Shown here: in pieces, positions 56,614-64,000 of the stretch
Layout of the letters: each line of letters starts with the position of its first letter
How positions within the stretch are numbered: the first letter of the stretch is position 1
From: Streptomyces yangpuensis
Lineage (GTDB): Bacteria; Actinomycetota; Actinomycetes; Streptomycetales; Streptomycetaceae
NCBI RefSeq assembly: GCF_001005295.1
Contig: NZ_LBMK01000002.1
Location: forward strand, 916,187-980,186
Length of the DNA stretch: 64,000 bases
Direction of reading: 5' to 3'
Program-made: the position numbers and the translations under genes
The notes under the pieces: generated by a model
The model's input: only the letters and a program-made list of their open reading frames with translations
Told to the model about the DNA's origin: nothing
Databases searched by the model: none

Positions 56614-58242
56614 ATGACGACGACACCAGAGGCGGCGACAGCGCTGTCCGGAGGCCTGGACGACAGCTTCCACGTCTTCGACACCACCCTGCGCGACGGC
56701 GCCCAGCGCGAGGGCATCAACCTCACGGTCGCCGACAAGCTGACGATCGCACGCCATCTGGACGACTTCGGAGTGGGCTTCATCGAGGGCGGCTGGCCCG
56801 GTGCCAACCCCCGCGACACCGAGTTCTTCGCCCGCGCCCGCGCGGAGATCGACTTCAAGAACGCCCGGCTGGTGGCGTTCGGCGCCACCCGCCGCGCCGG
56901 CGGCTCGGCCGACCAGGACCCCCAGGTGCGGGCCCTGCTGGAGTCCGGCGCCCCCGTGATCACCCTCGTCGCCAAGTCCCACGACCGCCACGTCGAGCTC
57001 GCCCTGCGCACCACCCTCGACGAGAACCTGGAGATGGTCCGGGACACCGTCTCCCACCTGGTGGCCCAGGGCCGCCGCGTCTTCGTCGACTGCGAGCACT
57101 TCTTCGACGGCTACCGCGCCAATGCCGAGTACGCGAAGTCCGTCGTGCGCACCGCGTACGAGGCCGGCGCCGACGTCGTCATCCTCTGCGACACCAACGG
57201 GGGCATGCTGCCCGCCCAGGTGTCCGCGACCGTCGCCACCGTCCTCGCCGACACCGGCGCCCGCCTCGGCATCCACGCCCAGGACGACACCGGCTGCGCC
57301 GTCGCCAACACCCTGGCCGCCGTCGACGCCGGCGCCACCCACGTCCAGTGCACCGCGAACGGCTACGGCGAGCGCGTCGGCAACGCCAACCTGTTCCCCG
57401 TGGTCGCCGCCCTGGAGATCAAGTACGGGCGCAAGGTGCTCCCCGACGGCGCGCTCGCCGAGATGACCCGGATCTCGCACGCCATCGCCGAGGTCGTCAA
57501 CCTCACCCCCTCCACCCACCAGCCCTACGTGGGCGTCTCCGCCTTCGCGCACAAGGCGGGCCTGCACGCCTCGGCGATCAAGGTGGACCCGGACCTCTAC
57601 CAGCACATCGACCCCGAGCGGGTCGGCAACACCATGCGGATGCTGGTCTCCGACATGGCCGGCCGCGCCTCCATCGAGCTCAAGGGCAAGGAACTCGGCG
57701 TCGACCTCGGCGGGGACCGCGCGCTGATCTCCCGGGTCGTGGAGCGGGTCAAGGAACGCGAGCTCCAGGGCTACACCTACGAGGCGGCCGACGCCTCCTT
57801 CGAACTGCTCCTGCGGGCCGAGGCCGAGGGGCGGGCCCGCAAGTACTTCCGCATCGAGTCCTGGCGGGCGATCGTCGAGGACCGCCCGGACGGCACCCAC
57901 GCCAACGAGGCCACGGTGAAGCTGTGGGCCAAGGGTGAGCGGATCGTCGCCACGGCCGAGGGCAACGGCCCGGTCAACGCGCTGGACCGGGCCCTGCGGG
58001 TGGCGCTGGAGCGGTTCTACCCGCAGCTCGCCAAGTTCGAGCTGGTCGACTACAAGGTCCGCATCCTGGAGGGCACGCACGGTACGGAGTCCACGACCCG
58101 CGTGCTCATCGCCACGACGGACGGGGTCCGCGAGTGGTCCACGGTCGGAGTCGCCCCCAACGTGATCGCCGCCTCCTGGCAGGCCCTGGAGGACGCGTTC
58201 ACCTACGGCCTCCTGCACGCGGGCGTCGAACCGGCCGAGTAG
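56614..58242 (+). CDS. cimA: Citramalate synthase CimA, 542 aa
   Basis: Condenses acetyl-CoA with pyruvate to (R)-citramalate, the threonine-independent route to 2-oxobutyrate and isoleucine. HMGL-like barrel with FDTTLRDGAQREGINLTVADKL (catalytic Arg and Asp, about 23-45), GGWPGANPRD, and metal ligands in HAQDDTGCAVANT (about 225). A LeuA-type allosteric domain occupies about 410-535. It is often annotated as a second 2-isopropylmalate synthase (leuA2), but the GWPGANPRD wording is that of CimA. The attenuator with tandem Ile codons supports the isoleucine role. Confidence 0.93.
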   Translation: MTTTPEAATALSGGLDDSFHVFDTTLRDGAQREGINLTVADKLTIARHLDDFGVGFIEGGWPGANPRDTEFFARARAEIDFKNARLVAFGATRRAGGSADQDPQVRALLESGAPVITLVAKSHDRHVELALRTTLDENLEMVRDTVSHLVAQGRRVFVDCEHFFDGYRANAEYAKSVVRTAYEAGADVVILCDTNGGMLPAQVSATVATVLADTGARLGIHAQDDTGCAVANTLAAVDAGATHVQCTANGYGERVGNANLFPVVAALEIKYGRKVLPDGALAEMTRISHAIAEVVNLTPSTHQPYVGVSAFAHKAGLHASAIKVDPDLYQHIDPERVGNTMRMLVSDMAGRASIELKGKELGVDLGGDRALISRVVERVKERELQGYTYEAADASFELLLRAEAEGRARKYFRIESWRAIVEDRPDGTHANEATVKLWAKGERIVATAEGNGPVNALDRALRVALERFYPQLAKFELVDYKVRILEGTHGTESTTRVLIATTDGVREWSTVGVAPNVIAASWQALEDAFTYGLLHAGVEPAE

Positions 58243-58330
58243 CCGCCGCCGGCCCGGGCCAGTACTTCGGGCCGGGATACCTTATGTCCTGCTCACACGG
58301 GAAAGTACCGGTTCGGGTAGCGTCGTGGAT

Positions 58331-59665
58331 ATGAGGACCAGGCTGATATCCATACGTTGGGGATCGCTGCTCTCCGGTGTGCTGCTGGCCCTCGGCGCGA
58401 CCGCCCTGGCGGCCGCGCCGCAGGCATCGGCCGACACCGGAGTCGCCGCCGTGGCGGAGGCCCTCAAGGAGGGCCCCGTGTACGTCGACCCCCGGGCCGC
58501 GGCACAGCTGCCGCAGGCCGAGGCCGACGCGCTCGCCGAGAAGATCAAGGACGCCGGGAAGCCGGTCTTCGTCGCCGTGCTCCCGGCCACCGCCGACTTC
58601 CCGCAGGACAAGGTGCTCGCCGCGGTCCGCGCGGAGACCGGCATCACCGGGCTCTACGCGATCCGGCTCGGCGACGGCTTCAACGCCGGCGCCGACCGCG
58701 CGGTCATGCCGGCCAACGCCGTCCGCAACCTCACCGAGGCGGTCAAGACCGGCGCCCCGGTCGACGCGAGCACCCAGCTCAACAACTTCGTGGACCAGGC
58801 CCTGACCCAGACCAGGGGCGGCGCCCCCGCCTCCTGGGGCACCACCGGCGCCGAGGAGGGCGTCCCGGTCGGCGGTCTGGTCACCCTCGGCGCGGTGGCC
58901 GCGATCGGCGGCGGCAGTGCGTACGCACTGGTCCGCCGGAACCGGAGGAAGAAGGAAGAGGCCCGGCGCGAGGCCGTCGAGCGGCTGAGCGTGGTCGTCG
59001 ACGAGGACATCACGGCCTTCGGTGAGGAGCTGGAGCGCCTCGACTTCCACCCGGGTGAACCCGGCGCCGACGACGCCATGCGCGCGGACTACGAGCGGGG
59101 GCTCGACTCGTACGAGAAGGCCAAGCGGATCATGGCCTCCGTCGAGCGCCCGGAAGAGGTCACCGGGGTGACCCAGGCCCTGGAGGACGGCCGGTACGCC
59201 CTGGCCTGCCTGGACGCGCGCCGGAGGGGCGAGCCGGTGCCCGAGCGGCGCCTGCCCTGCTTCTTCGACCCGCGCCACGGGCCGAGCACCGAGGACGCGG
59301 CGTGGGCCCCGGCCGACGGGGCGGCGCGTACGGTGCCCGTCTGCACGGCGGACGCGGTGAGGCTGCGCGACGGACTCGACCCGGCCGTGCGCACGGTCGA
59401 CACCGAGCGCGGACCGCGGCCGTACTACGACGCCGGCCCGGCGTACGGGCCCTGGGCCGGCGGCTACTTCGGCGTCGGCATCCTGCCCGGCCTGCTCATG
59501 GGCACGATGCTCGGCTCGATGATGTCCACCCCCGCCTACGCCGCGGACTACGGCGGCGGTATGGACGGCGGGGACTTCTCCGGGGCCGACTTCAACCCGT
59601 CCGACTTCGGGGGCGGGGACTTCGGCGGATTCGGCGGTGGCGGATTCGACGGGGGCGGTTTCTAG
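58331..59665 (+). CDS. Secreted/membrane protein with Gly-Asp-Phe-rich C-terminus, 444 aa
   Basis: Signal peptide (about 1-34, hydrophobic SLLSGVLLALGATALAAAP), an extracytoplasmic alpha/beta domain (about 35-175) resembling TPM-type domains, one membrane helix (about 178-202) followed by RRNRRKK, a charged cytoplasmic helical segment, and a hydrophobic region near 375-400. The last 35 residues are repeats of GG-D-F (GADFNPSDFGGGDFGGFGGG). Function unknown. TAGCGT lies 7 bases before the ATG, so the message is probably leaderless. Confidence 0.8.
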   Translation: MRTRLISIRWGSLLSGVLLALGATALAAAPQASADTGVAAVAEALKEGPVYVDPRAAAQLPQAEADALAEKIKDAGKPVFVAVLPATADFPQDKVLAAVRAETGITGLYAIRLGDGFNAGADRAVMPANAVRNLTEAVKTGAPVDASTQLNNFVDQALTQTRGGAPASWGTTGAEEGVPVGGLVTLGAVAAIGGGSAYALVRRNRRKKEEARREAVERLSVVVDEDITAFGEELERLDFHPGEPGADDAMRADYERGLDSYEKAKRIMASVERPEEVTGVTQALEDGRYALACLDARRRGEPVPERRLPCFFDPRHGPSTEDAAWAPADGAARTVPVCTADAVRLRDGLDPAVRTVDTERGPRPYYDAGPAYGPWAGGYFGVGILPGLLMGTMLGSMMSTPAYAADYGGGMDGGDFSGADFNPSDFGGGDFGGFGGGGFDGGGF

Positions 59666-59688
59666 GGGGCGCCGCCCCCGGGCGCCCC
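59665..59688. terminator. GC-rich hairpin between convergent genes
   Basis: GGGGGC-GCC-GCCCCC, or alternatively GGGGCGCC paired with GGCGCCCC, directly at the stop of the Gly-rich protein gene and before the yceI stop. Confidence 0.5.
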
Positions 59689-59696
59689 ACGGCCGG

Positions 59697-60305
59697 TCAG
59701 GCCTGCTTGATGGCGGAGATGTCGAAGGTCAGCTTCACCTTGTCGCTGACCACGACGCCGCCGGTCTCCAGCGCCGCGTTCCAGGTCAGGCCCCAGTCGG
59801 AACGCAGGATGTCGGCGCTGCCCTCGAAGCCGACGCGCTGGTTGCCGTACGGGTCGGTGGCGGAGCCGTTGAACTCCAGGTCGATGGAGAGCGGCCGGGT
59901 GACGTCCTTGATGGTGAGGTCGCCGGTGATCCGGTAGGTGTCCCCGCCGAGGAACGCGGCCTCGGTGGAGCGGAAGGTCATCAGCGGGAAGGCCTCGGCG
60001 TCGAAGAAGTCGCCGCTGCGCAGGTGGCCGTCACGGTCGGCGATGCCGGTGTCCACGGAGGCGATCTTCACGTCGATCGACGCGGTGGAACGGGACGGGT
60101 CCGAGCCGTCCAGGTGCAGGGACCCCTCGTGGTCGGCGAAGGAGCCGCGGACGTTGGTCACCATCGCGTGGCGGACGGTGAAGCCGATGCTGCTGTGCGC
60201 CGGGTCGATGGCGTAGTCGCCGGTGAGGGCGGCGAGCGCCGGGTCCACCTCCAGGGTGGCGACGGCGGCGGTGTTCTCCTGGGTGCGGCGGTTGAAGAGG
60301 CCCAT
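59697..60305 (-). CDS. YceI family lipid-binding protein, 202 aa
   Basis: Lipocalin-like barrel that binds polyisoprenoids or other amphiphiles. Family signature: GDYAIDPAHSSIGFTVRHAMVTNVRGSFADHEG (about 29-61), DRDGHLRSGDFFDAEAFP and FRITGDLTIKDVTRPLSIDLEFNG-like region. No signal peptide is present, so it is cytoplasmic, unlike the E. coli protein. GAGGAG precedes the ATG. Two TTGAA/TTCAA palindromes upstream suggest MarR-type control. Confidence 0.92.
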   Translation of the reverse strand: MGLFNRRTQENTAAVATLEVDPALAALTGDYAIDPAHSSIGFTVRHAMVTNVRGSFADHEGSLHLDGSDPSRSTASIDVKIASVDTGIADRDGHLRSGDFFDAEAFPLMTFRSTEAAFLGGDTYRITGDLTIKDVTRPLSIDLEFNGSATDPYGNQRVGFEGSADILRSDWGLTWNAALETGGVVVSDKVKLTFDISAIKQA

Positions 60306-60350
60306 GACCTGCTCCTCGATAGTGGTTCCTGTGCGGGGGAGGCCGAAGCT

Positions 60351-60410
60351 GTTGAATGTTCAACGACTTCGACACCAGAGACACTAGAACCATTCTGTTC
60401 AAATTTCAAC
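60351..60410. promoter_or_regulatory. Two MarR-like palindromes upstream of yceI
   Basis: GTTGAA-TG-TTCAAC (60351-60364) is a perfect 14-base palindrome. A second site, GTTCAAATTTCAAC (60397-60410), shares both arms in part. They lie 46-105 bases upstream of the yceI start in an AT-rich island. No marR gene is in the window. Confidence 0.65.
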
Positions 60411-60581
60411 CACCTGTCGGCGGGGCGGGGGTTTCTGTGAAGGTCCTACAACCGCGGATGGCGCCATCTGGCGGAGTCCTTACTTCCACCGGTGGTTCTG
60501 TGCGGGCCGGACAGCGGAAGACTCCCGAGACTGTGCGGAATGAACGGAGGTTTTTCATCACGATCTTCGTAAGGTCGGTAC

Positions 60582-62165
60582 ATGACCGTTGTGGACCAGA
60601 TCCCGAGCGAGCCGACGGACGCCCGTGGGCGCGTGGCCGAGCTGCACTCCCTGCGCGAGCAGGCGCGGCGTGGACCGAGTGACCGTGCGACCGAGGCCCA
60701 GCACGCGAAGGGCAAGCTGACGGCGCGCGAGCGCATCGCACTGCTCCTCGACGAAGGTTCCTTCAGGGAGGTCGAGCAGCTGCGCCGCCACCGCGCGACC
60801 GGCTTCGGCCTCGAGAGCAAGAAGCCGTACACCGACGGTGTCATCACCGGCTGGGGCACGGTCGAGGGCCGCACGGTCTTCGTCTACGCCCACGACTTCC
60901 GGATCTTCGGCGGCGCCCTCGGTGAGGCCCACGCCACCAAGATCCACAAGATCATGGACATGGCCATCGCGGCCGGTGCCCCGCTGGTCTCCCTCAACGA
61001 CGGCGCCGGCGCCCGTATCCAGGAGGGCGTCTCGGCCCTCGCCGGCTACGGCGGCATCTTCCAGCGCAACACCAAGGCCTCAGGCGTCATCCCGCAGATC
61101 TCGGTGATGCTCGGCCCGTGCGCCGGCGGAGCCGCGTACTCCCCGGCCCTGACCGACTTCGTCTTCATGGTCCGCGACACCTCGCAGATGTTCATCACCG
61201 GCCCCGACGTGGTCCGCGCGGTGACCGGCGAGGAGATCACCCAGAACGGCCTCGGCGGAGCCGATGTGCACGCCGAGACCTCGGGCGTCGCGCACTTCGC
61301 GTACGACGACGAGGAGACCTGCATCTCCGAGGTGCGCTACCTCATCTCGATGCTCCCCTCGAACAACCGCGAGAACCCGCCCGTCCACGAGACGAGCGAC
61401 CCGGCGGACCGCCGCAGCGAGGTCCTCCTGGACCTGGTCCCCGCGGACGGCAACCGCCCGTACGACATGCACAAGGTCATCGAGGAACTCGTCGACGACG
61501 GCGATGTCCTGGAGATCCACGAGCGCTGGGCCCGCAACATCATCTGCGCCCTGGCGCGCATGGACGGACAGGTCGTCGGCATCGTCGCCAACCAGCCCGC
61601 CCACCTCGCCGGCGTCCTCGACATCGAGGCCTCCGAGAAGTCCGCGCGCTTCGTCCAAATGTGCGACGCCTTCAACATCCCGATCATCACGCTGCTGGAC
61701 GTCCCCGGCTTCCTGCCGGGCGTCGACCAGGAGCACGGCGGCATCATCCGCCACGGCGCCAAGCTGCTGTACGCGTACTGCAACGCCACCGTCCCGCGGA
61801 TCTCGCTGATCCTGCGCAAGGCCTACGGCGGCGCGTACATCGTCATGGACTCCCAGTCCATCGGTGCCGACATCACCTACGCCTGGCCCACCAACGAGAT
61901 CGCCGTGATGGGCGCCGAGGGCGCGGCCAACGTCATCTTCCGCAAGCAGATCGCGGACGCCGAGGACCCCGAGGCCATGCGCGTACGCATGGTCAAGGAG
62001 TACAAGTCCGAGCTGATGCACCCGTACTACGCGGCCGAGCGCGGCCTCGTCGACGACGTCATCGACCCCGCCGAGACCCGCGAGGTGCTCGTCAGCGCCC
62101 TCGCGATGCTCCGCAACAAGCACGCCGATCTGCCGTCCCGCAAGCACGGCAACCCGCCGCAGTAA
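60582..62165 (+). CDS. accB: Acyl-CoA carboxylase carboxyltransferase (beta) subunit AccB, 527 aa
   Basis: Transfers CO2 from carboxybiotin to acetyl-CoA or propionyl-CoA, making malonyl- or methylmalonyl-CoA for fatty acids and polyketides. Two crotonase-like halves: GTVEGRTVFVYAHDFRIFGGALGE and GAGARIQEGVSALAGYGGIF bind the acyl-CoA; GVLDIEASEKSARFVQMCDAFNIPIITLLDVPGFLPGVDQEHGGIIRHGAKLLYAY binds biotin (about 345-400). It is followed by accE, the pairing known for the S. coelicolor acetyl-CoA carboxylase. TAAGGT lies 6 bases before the ATG: leaderless. Confidence 0.96.
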   Translation: MTVVDQIPSEPTDARGRVAELHSLREQARRGPSDRATEAQHAKGKLTARERIALLLDEGSFREVEQLRRHRATGFGLESKKPYTDGVITGWGTVEGRTVFVYAHDFRIFGGALGEAHATKIHKIMDMAIAAGAPLVSLNDGAGARIQEGVSALAGYGGIFQRNTKASGVIPQISVMLGPCAGGAAYSPALTDFVFMVRDTSQMFITGPDVVRAVTGEEITQNGLGGADVHAETSGVAHFAYDDEETCISEVRYLISMLPSNNRENPPVHETSDPADRRSEVLLDLVPADGNRPYDMHKVIEELVDDGDVLEIHERWARNIICALARMDGQVVGIVANQPAHLAGVLDIEASEKSARFVQMCDAFNIPIITLLDVPGFLPGVDQEHGGIIRHGAKLLYAYCNATVPRISLILRKAYGGAYIVMDSQSIGADITYAWPTNEIAVMGAEGAANVIFRKQIADAEDPEAMRVRMVKEYKSELMHPYYAAERGLVDDVIDPAETREVLVSALAMLRNKHADLPSRKHGNPPQ

Positions 62166-62188
62166 CCGCGAAGGAGATCTGCCACCCC

Positions 62189-62389
62189 ATGACCAACACC
62201 TCTGACACCCTGCTCCGCGTCGAGAAGGGCTCCGCAGCGCCCGAGGAGCTGGCCGCGATCACCGCGATCCTGCTCGCCCGTGCCGCCGCCACCCCCGAGC
62301 AGGCCGCGGCCCGCCTGCCGCGCCAGGCCGGCTGGCGCCGCCTGGAGCGCACCCCGGGCTTCCGCGCCCCGCACAGCTGGCAGGGCTGA
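62189..62389 (+). CDS. accE: Acyl-CoA carboxylase epsilon subunit AccE, 66 aa
   Basis: Small actinobacterial subunit that stimulates the biotin carboxylase/carboxyltransferase complex. LLRVEKGSAAPEELAAITAILLARAAA (residues 8-34) and the C-terminal Arg/Trp tail GWRRLERTPGFRAPHSWQG are characteristic. Normal length. AAGGAG precedes the ATG, 23 bases after accB. Confidence 0.93.
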   Translation: MTNTSDTLLRVEKGSAAPEELAAITAILLARAAATPEQAAARLPRQAGWRRLERTPGFRAPHSWQG

Positions 62390-62413
62390 GCCCCCGGCTC
62401 ACGCAGTCGCCGA

Positions 62414-62448
62414 GAAGGCCCCGCACCCGTCCAGGGTGCGGGGTCTTC
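62414..62448. terminator. accB-accE terminator
   Basis: Stem of 15 bp with one G-U pair, GAAGGCCCCGCACCC / GGGTGCGGGGTCTTC, loop GTCCA, 24 bases after accE and ahead of the convergent cvnD. Confidence 0.85.
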
Positions 62449-62558
62449 CGCGTACCGTCCCGTGCGTACCCCCCCCGTGCAGGCGCCCCGGGGGAGGCCG
62501 CCCATGGCGAAGGCCCCCGCGTCGTGGACACAGGGGCCTGTCGGGATGCGCGACGGTC

Positions 62559-63143
62559 CTACCGCAGGCGCGCCATGAGGGCGTGCTCGACGAGCGTGAT
62601 GAGCGCGCTCTTGGCGTCCGCGCGGTGGCGGGCGTCGGTGGTGATGATGGGAGCGTCCGGGCCGATCTGCAGGGCCTCGCGGACCTCCTCCGGCGTGTAC
62701 GGCTGGTGACCGTCGAAGCCGTTGAGGGCGATGACGAACGGCAGGCCGCTGTTCTCGAAGTAGTCGACCGCGGGGAAGCAGTCGGCGAGGCGGCGCGTGT
62801 CGACCAGCACGACGGCGCCGATGGCGCCGCGGACCAGGTCGTCCCACATGAACCAGAAGCGGTCCTGGCCGGGCGTGCCGAACAGGTACAGGATCAGGTC
62901 CTGGTCGAGCGTGATGCGTCCGAAGTCCATGGCGACCGTGGTGGTCGTCTTGTCACCGGTGTGGGTGAGGTCGTCGATGCCCGCGCTCGCGGACGTCATG
63001 ACGGCTTCGGTGCGCAGCGGGTTGATCTCGGACACGGCCCCGACGAACGTGGTCTTGCCCACGCCGAAGCCGCCCGCCACCACGATCTTCGCGGAGGTGG
63101 TGGAGCGGGGAGCCGCTCCGCCGTTAGAGCTTGCGAAGTCCAC
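62559..63143 (-). CDS. cvnD: CvnD conservon GTPase, 194 aa
   Basis: Ras-like small GTP-binding protein of the MglA-related conservon family. P-loop GGFGVGKTT (about 25-33), switch region FLFGTPGQDRFWFMWDD (Gly-x-x-Gly-Gln, about 88-105) and the base-recognition motif as ALNGFD, with Asn-x-x-Asp. It works with CvnA (histidine-kinase-like), CvnB (roadblock) and CvnC (DUF742), which form a membrane complex like a eukaryotic G-protein receptor system. The gene overlaps cvnC by 20 bases; the start is GTG. Confidence 0.93.
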   Translation of the reverse strand: MDFASSNGGAAPRSTTSAKIVVAGGFGVGKTTFVGAVSEINPLRTEAVMTSASAGIDDLTHTGDKTTTTVAMDFGRITLDQDLILYLFGTPGQDRFWFMWDDLVRGAIGAVVLVDTRRLADCFPAVDYFENSGLPFVIALNGFDGHQPYTPEEVREALQIGPDAPIITTDARHRADAKSALITLVEHALMARLR

Positions 63144-63666
63144 TGAGCACCCTTTCGAGCAGTGTCACGTCTGGCTGGCCACCGGCAGACTCGTCGCCGC
63201 CGGGCTGGTGAATGGCGACAAGGCCCGCCTCCGCCAGGTCGGCTACGAGGATGCGGGCGACACCAAGAGGAATGGAGAGAAGTGCCGAGATCTCCGCGAC
63301 GGATTTGATCTCCTGGCACAGGCGGCAGATGCGCTGGTGCTCGGGCAACTGCCCTTGCAGACGCGCGGGATCCGCCGTGGTACTGACCAGCGCCTCGATG
63401 GCGAGCTGGTAGCGCGGCCGAGTACGGCCGCCGGTCATCGCGTACGGGCGCACCAGCGGGTTGTGGGCCTTCGGGGCCGGCTGCCGCGCGGCGCGCGGAG
63501 GCGCCTGCGCGGGCATCTGGGGCTGCTGGGGCTGCCCGTACTGCTGGTAGGGGTTCTGCTCCGGCATGGGCCGGCTTGGCGCGGAGGGGAAGTTGAAGCG
63601 GTTCTGGTCGTGCCCACCCTGCGGCTGCTGCGAGCCGCCATAAGGATGTCCTCCGGGTGTTGTCAC
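63124..63666 (-). CDS. cvnC: CvnC conservon protein (DUF742), 180 aa
   Basis: DUF742 protein: a Pro/Gln/Gly-rich disordered N-terminus (about 1-70, with QQYGQPQQPQMP) followed by the conserved winged-helix-like core LVRPYAMTGGRTRPRYQLAIEALVSTT...LPEHQRICRLCQEIKSVAEISALLSIPLGVARILVADLA, ending in LLERVLSGLRKL. Start is GTG with GGAGGAGGAGAC upstream. In S. coelicolor cvn1 the same order (A-B-C-D) lies at this genomic position, which would make this cvnC1. Confidence 0.92.
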   Translation of the reverse strand: MTTPGGHPYGGSQQPQGGHDQNRFNFPSAPSRPMPEQNPYQQYGQPQQPQMPAQAPPRAARQPAPKAHNPLVRPYAMTGGRTRPRYQLAIEALVSTTADPARLQGQLPEHQRICRLCQEIKSVAEISALLSIPLGVARILVADLAEAGLVAIHQPGGDESAGGQPDVTLLERVLSGLRKL

Positions 63667-63759
63667 GTCTCCTCCTCCGACTCCAAGAACGCAGTACTCC
63701 CTGTGGAACCGCGCCACCGCACCCTACGGTGCGATGGCGCGAAACGCACTGCCTGTTTG

Positions 63760-64000
63760 CTAGTTGAGAAGGCTTCCCTGCAGTTCGGCGCGCAAGTCCG
63801 GGGTCAGGACACTGCCCGCACGATCCACCAGAAGGGCCATCTCGTAGCCCACGAGGCCGATGTCGCACTCCGGGTGCGCCAGCACCGCGAGGGACGATCC
63901 GTCGGAGACGGACATCAGGAACAGGAAGCCCCGGTCCATCTCGACCACGGTCTGGTTGACGGCGCCACCCTCGAAGATGCGGGAGGCACCGGCGGTCAGC
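63760..64000 (-). CDS. cvnB: CvnB conservon roadblock/LC7 protein, 5' part outside the window
   Basis: The last 79 codons of a roadblock/LC7 domain, including GGAVNQTVVEMDRGFLFLMSV and GSSLAVLAHPECDIGLVGYEMALLVDRAG. The frame is open to the window end, and family members are about 135-140 residues, so about 55-60 residues are missing. It regulates the CvnD GTPase in the complex. The next gene upstream should be cvnA. Confidence 0.9.
   Translation of the reverse strand, partial: LTAGASRIFEGGAVNQTVVEMDRGFLFLMSVSDGSSLAVLAHPECDIGLVGYEMALLVDRAGSVLTPDLRAELQGSLLN

Noticed and set aside
56614..58242. 2-Isopropylmalate synthase (leuA2)
   Set aside because: Motif wording fits citramalate synthase better, and the attenuator uses tandem Ile rather than Leu codons.

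Overview
The window is chromosomal DNA of a Streptomyces or very close relative. The base composition is very GC-rich with G/C-ending codons throughout. Starts are often GTG, and several genes appear leaderless. Many genes belong to streptomycete families: a cvn conservon, the BCCP-independent carboxylase pair accB-accE, GGDEF/EAL proteins of the RmdB and CdgC type, and an IdeR/DmdR-type iron box. From memory, the gene order follows the core region of the S. coelicolor chromosome that runs from ligA to the first cvn conservon. No transposase, integrase, tRNA, rRNA or CRISPR array was seen.

Layout, left to right. About 1-5.4 kb: a DUF1330 protein, an unknown protein, an SDR, a MetE-like protein and DNA ligase ligA in one direction. 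5.8-8.0 kb: c-di-GMP enzyme rmdB. 8.2-11.8 kb: gatC-gatA-small protein-gatB (transamidation of Glu-tRNAGln/Asp-tRNAAsn). 11.9-14.4 kb: a small membrane protein and a convergent membrane Ser/Thr kinase. 14.5-18.2 kb: an iron-box-controlled divergent unit (penicillin-acylase-like hydrolase plus siderophore-type acetyltransferase, versus a siderophore-interacting reductase). 18.4-27.3 kb: mixed accessory and housekeeping enzymes (acetyltransferases, cupin, MMPL transporter, PQQ-type lipoprotein dehydrogenase, aldo-keto reductase, hydroxyacid dehydrogenase). 27.6-30.5 kb: a CdgC-type diguanylate cyclase with a degenerate EAL domain.

30.5-36.2 kb: ilvB-ilvN-ilvC and serA, preceded by a leader-peptide attenuator. 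36.4-41.4 kb: a TetR regulator with its probable operator, then PucR-type regulator, proline dehydrogenase and P5C dehydrogenase (proline to glutamate). 41.5-47.6 kb: nitroreductase, SMI1/KNR4 protein, AAC(2')-I-type aminoglycoside acetyltransferase, a Tat-exported phospholipase C, and a divergent oxidoreductase/LysR pair. 47.8-50.4 kb: a 42-residue protein, leuB and ilvE.

50.5-56.3 kb: the most unusual block. It holds an NCS1 permease, a fused urease gamma-beta subunit, a urease alpha subunit whose catalytic flap Cys is replaced by Val, an agmatine deiminase and a TetR regulator, with no urease maturation genes. 56.3-58.2 kb: citramalate synthase behind a second attenuator with tandem Ile codons. 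58.3-62.4 kb: a Gly/Asp/Phe-rich membrane protein, YceI, and accB-accE. 62.5-64.0 kb: cvnD, cvnC and the end of cvnB.

The main theme is branched-chain amino acid synthesis (ilvBNC, leuB, ilvE, cimA) spread over 28 kb, with serine synthesis and proline and agmatine/ureide catabolism between its parts. Two of these units carry ribosome-sensing attenuators and one (leuB) carries a 33-bp palindrome in its promoter.
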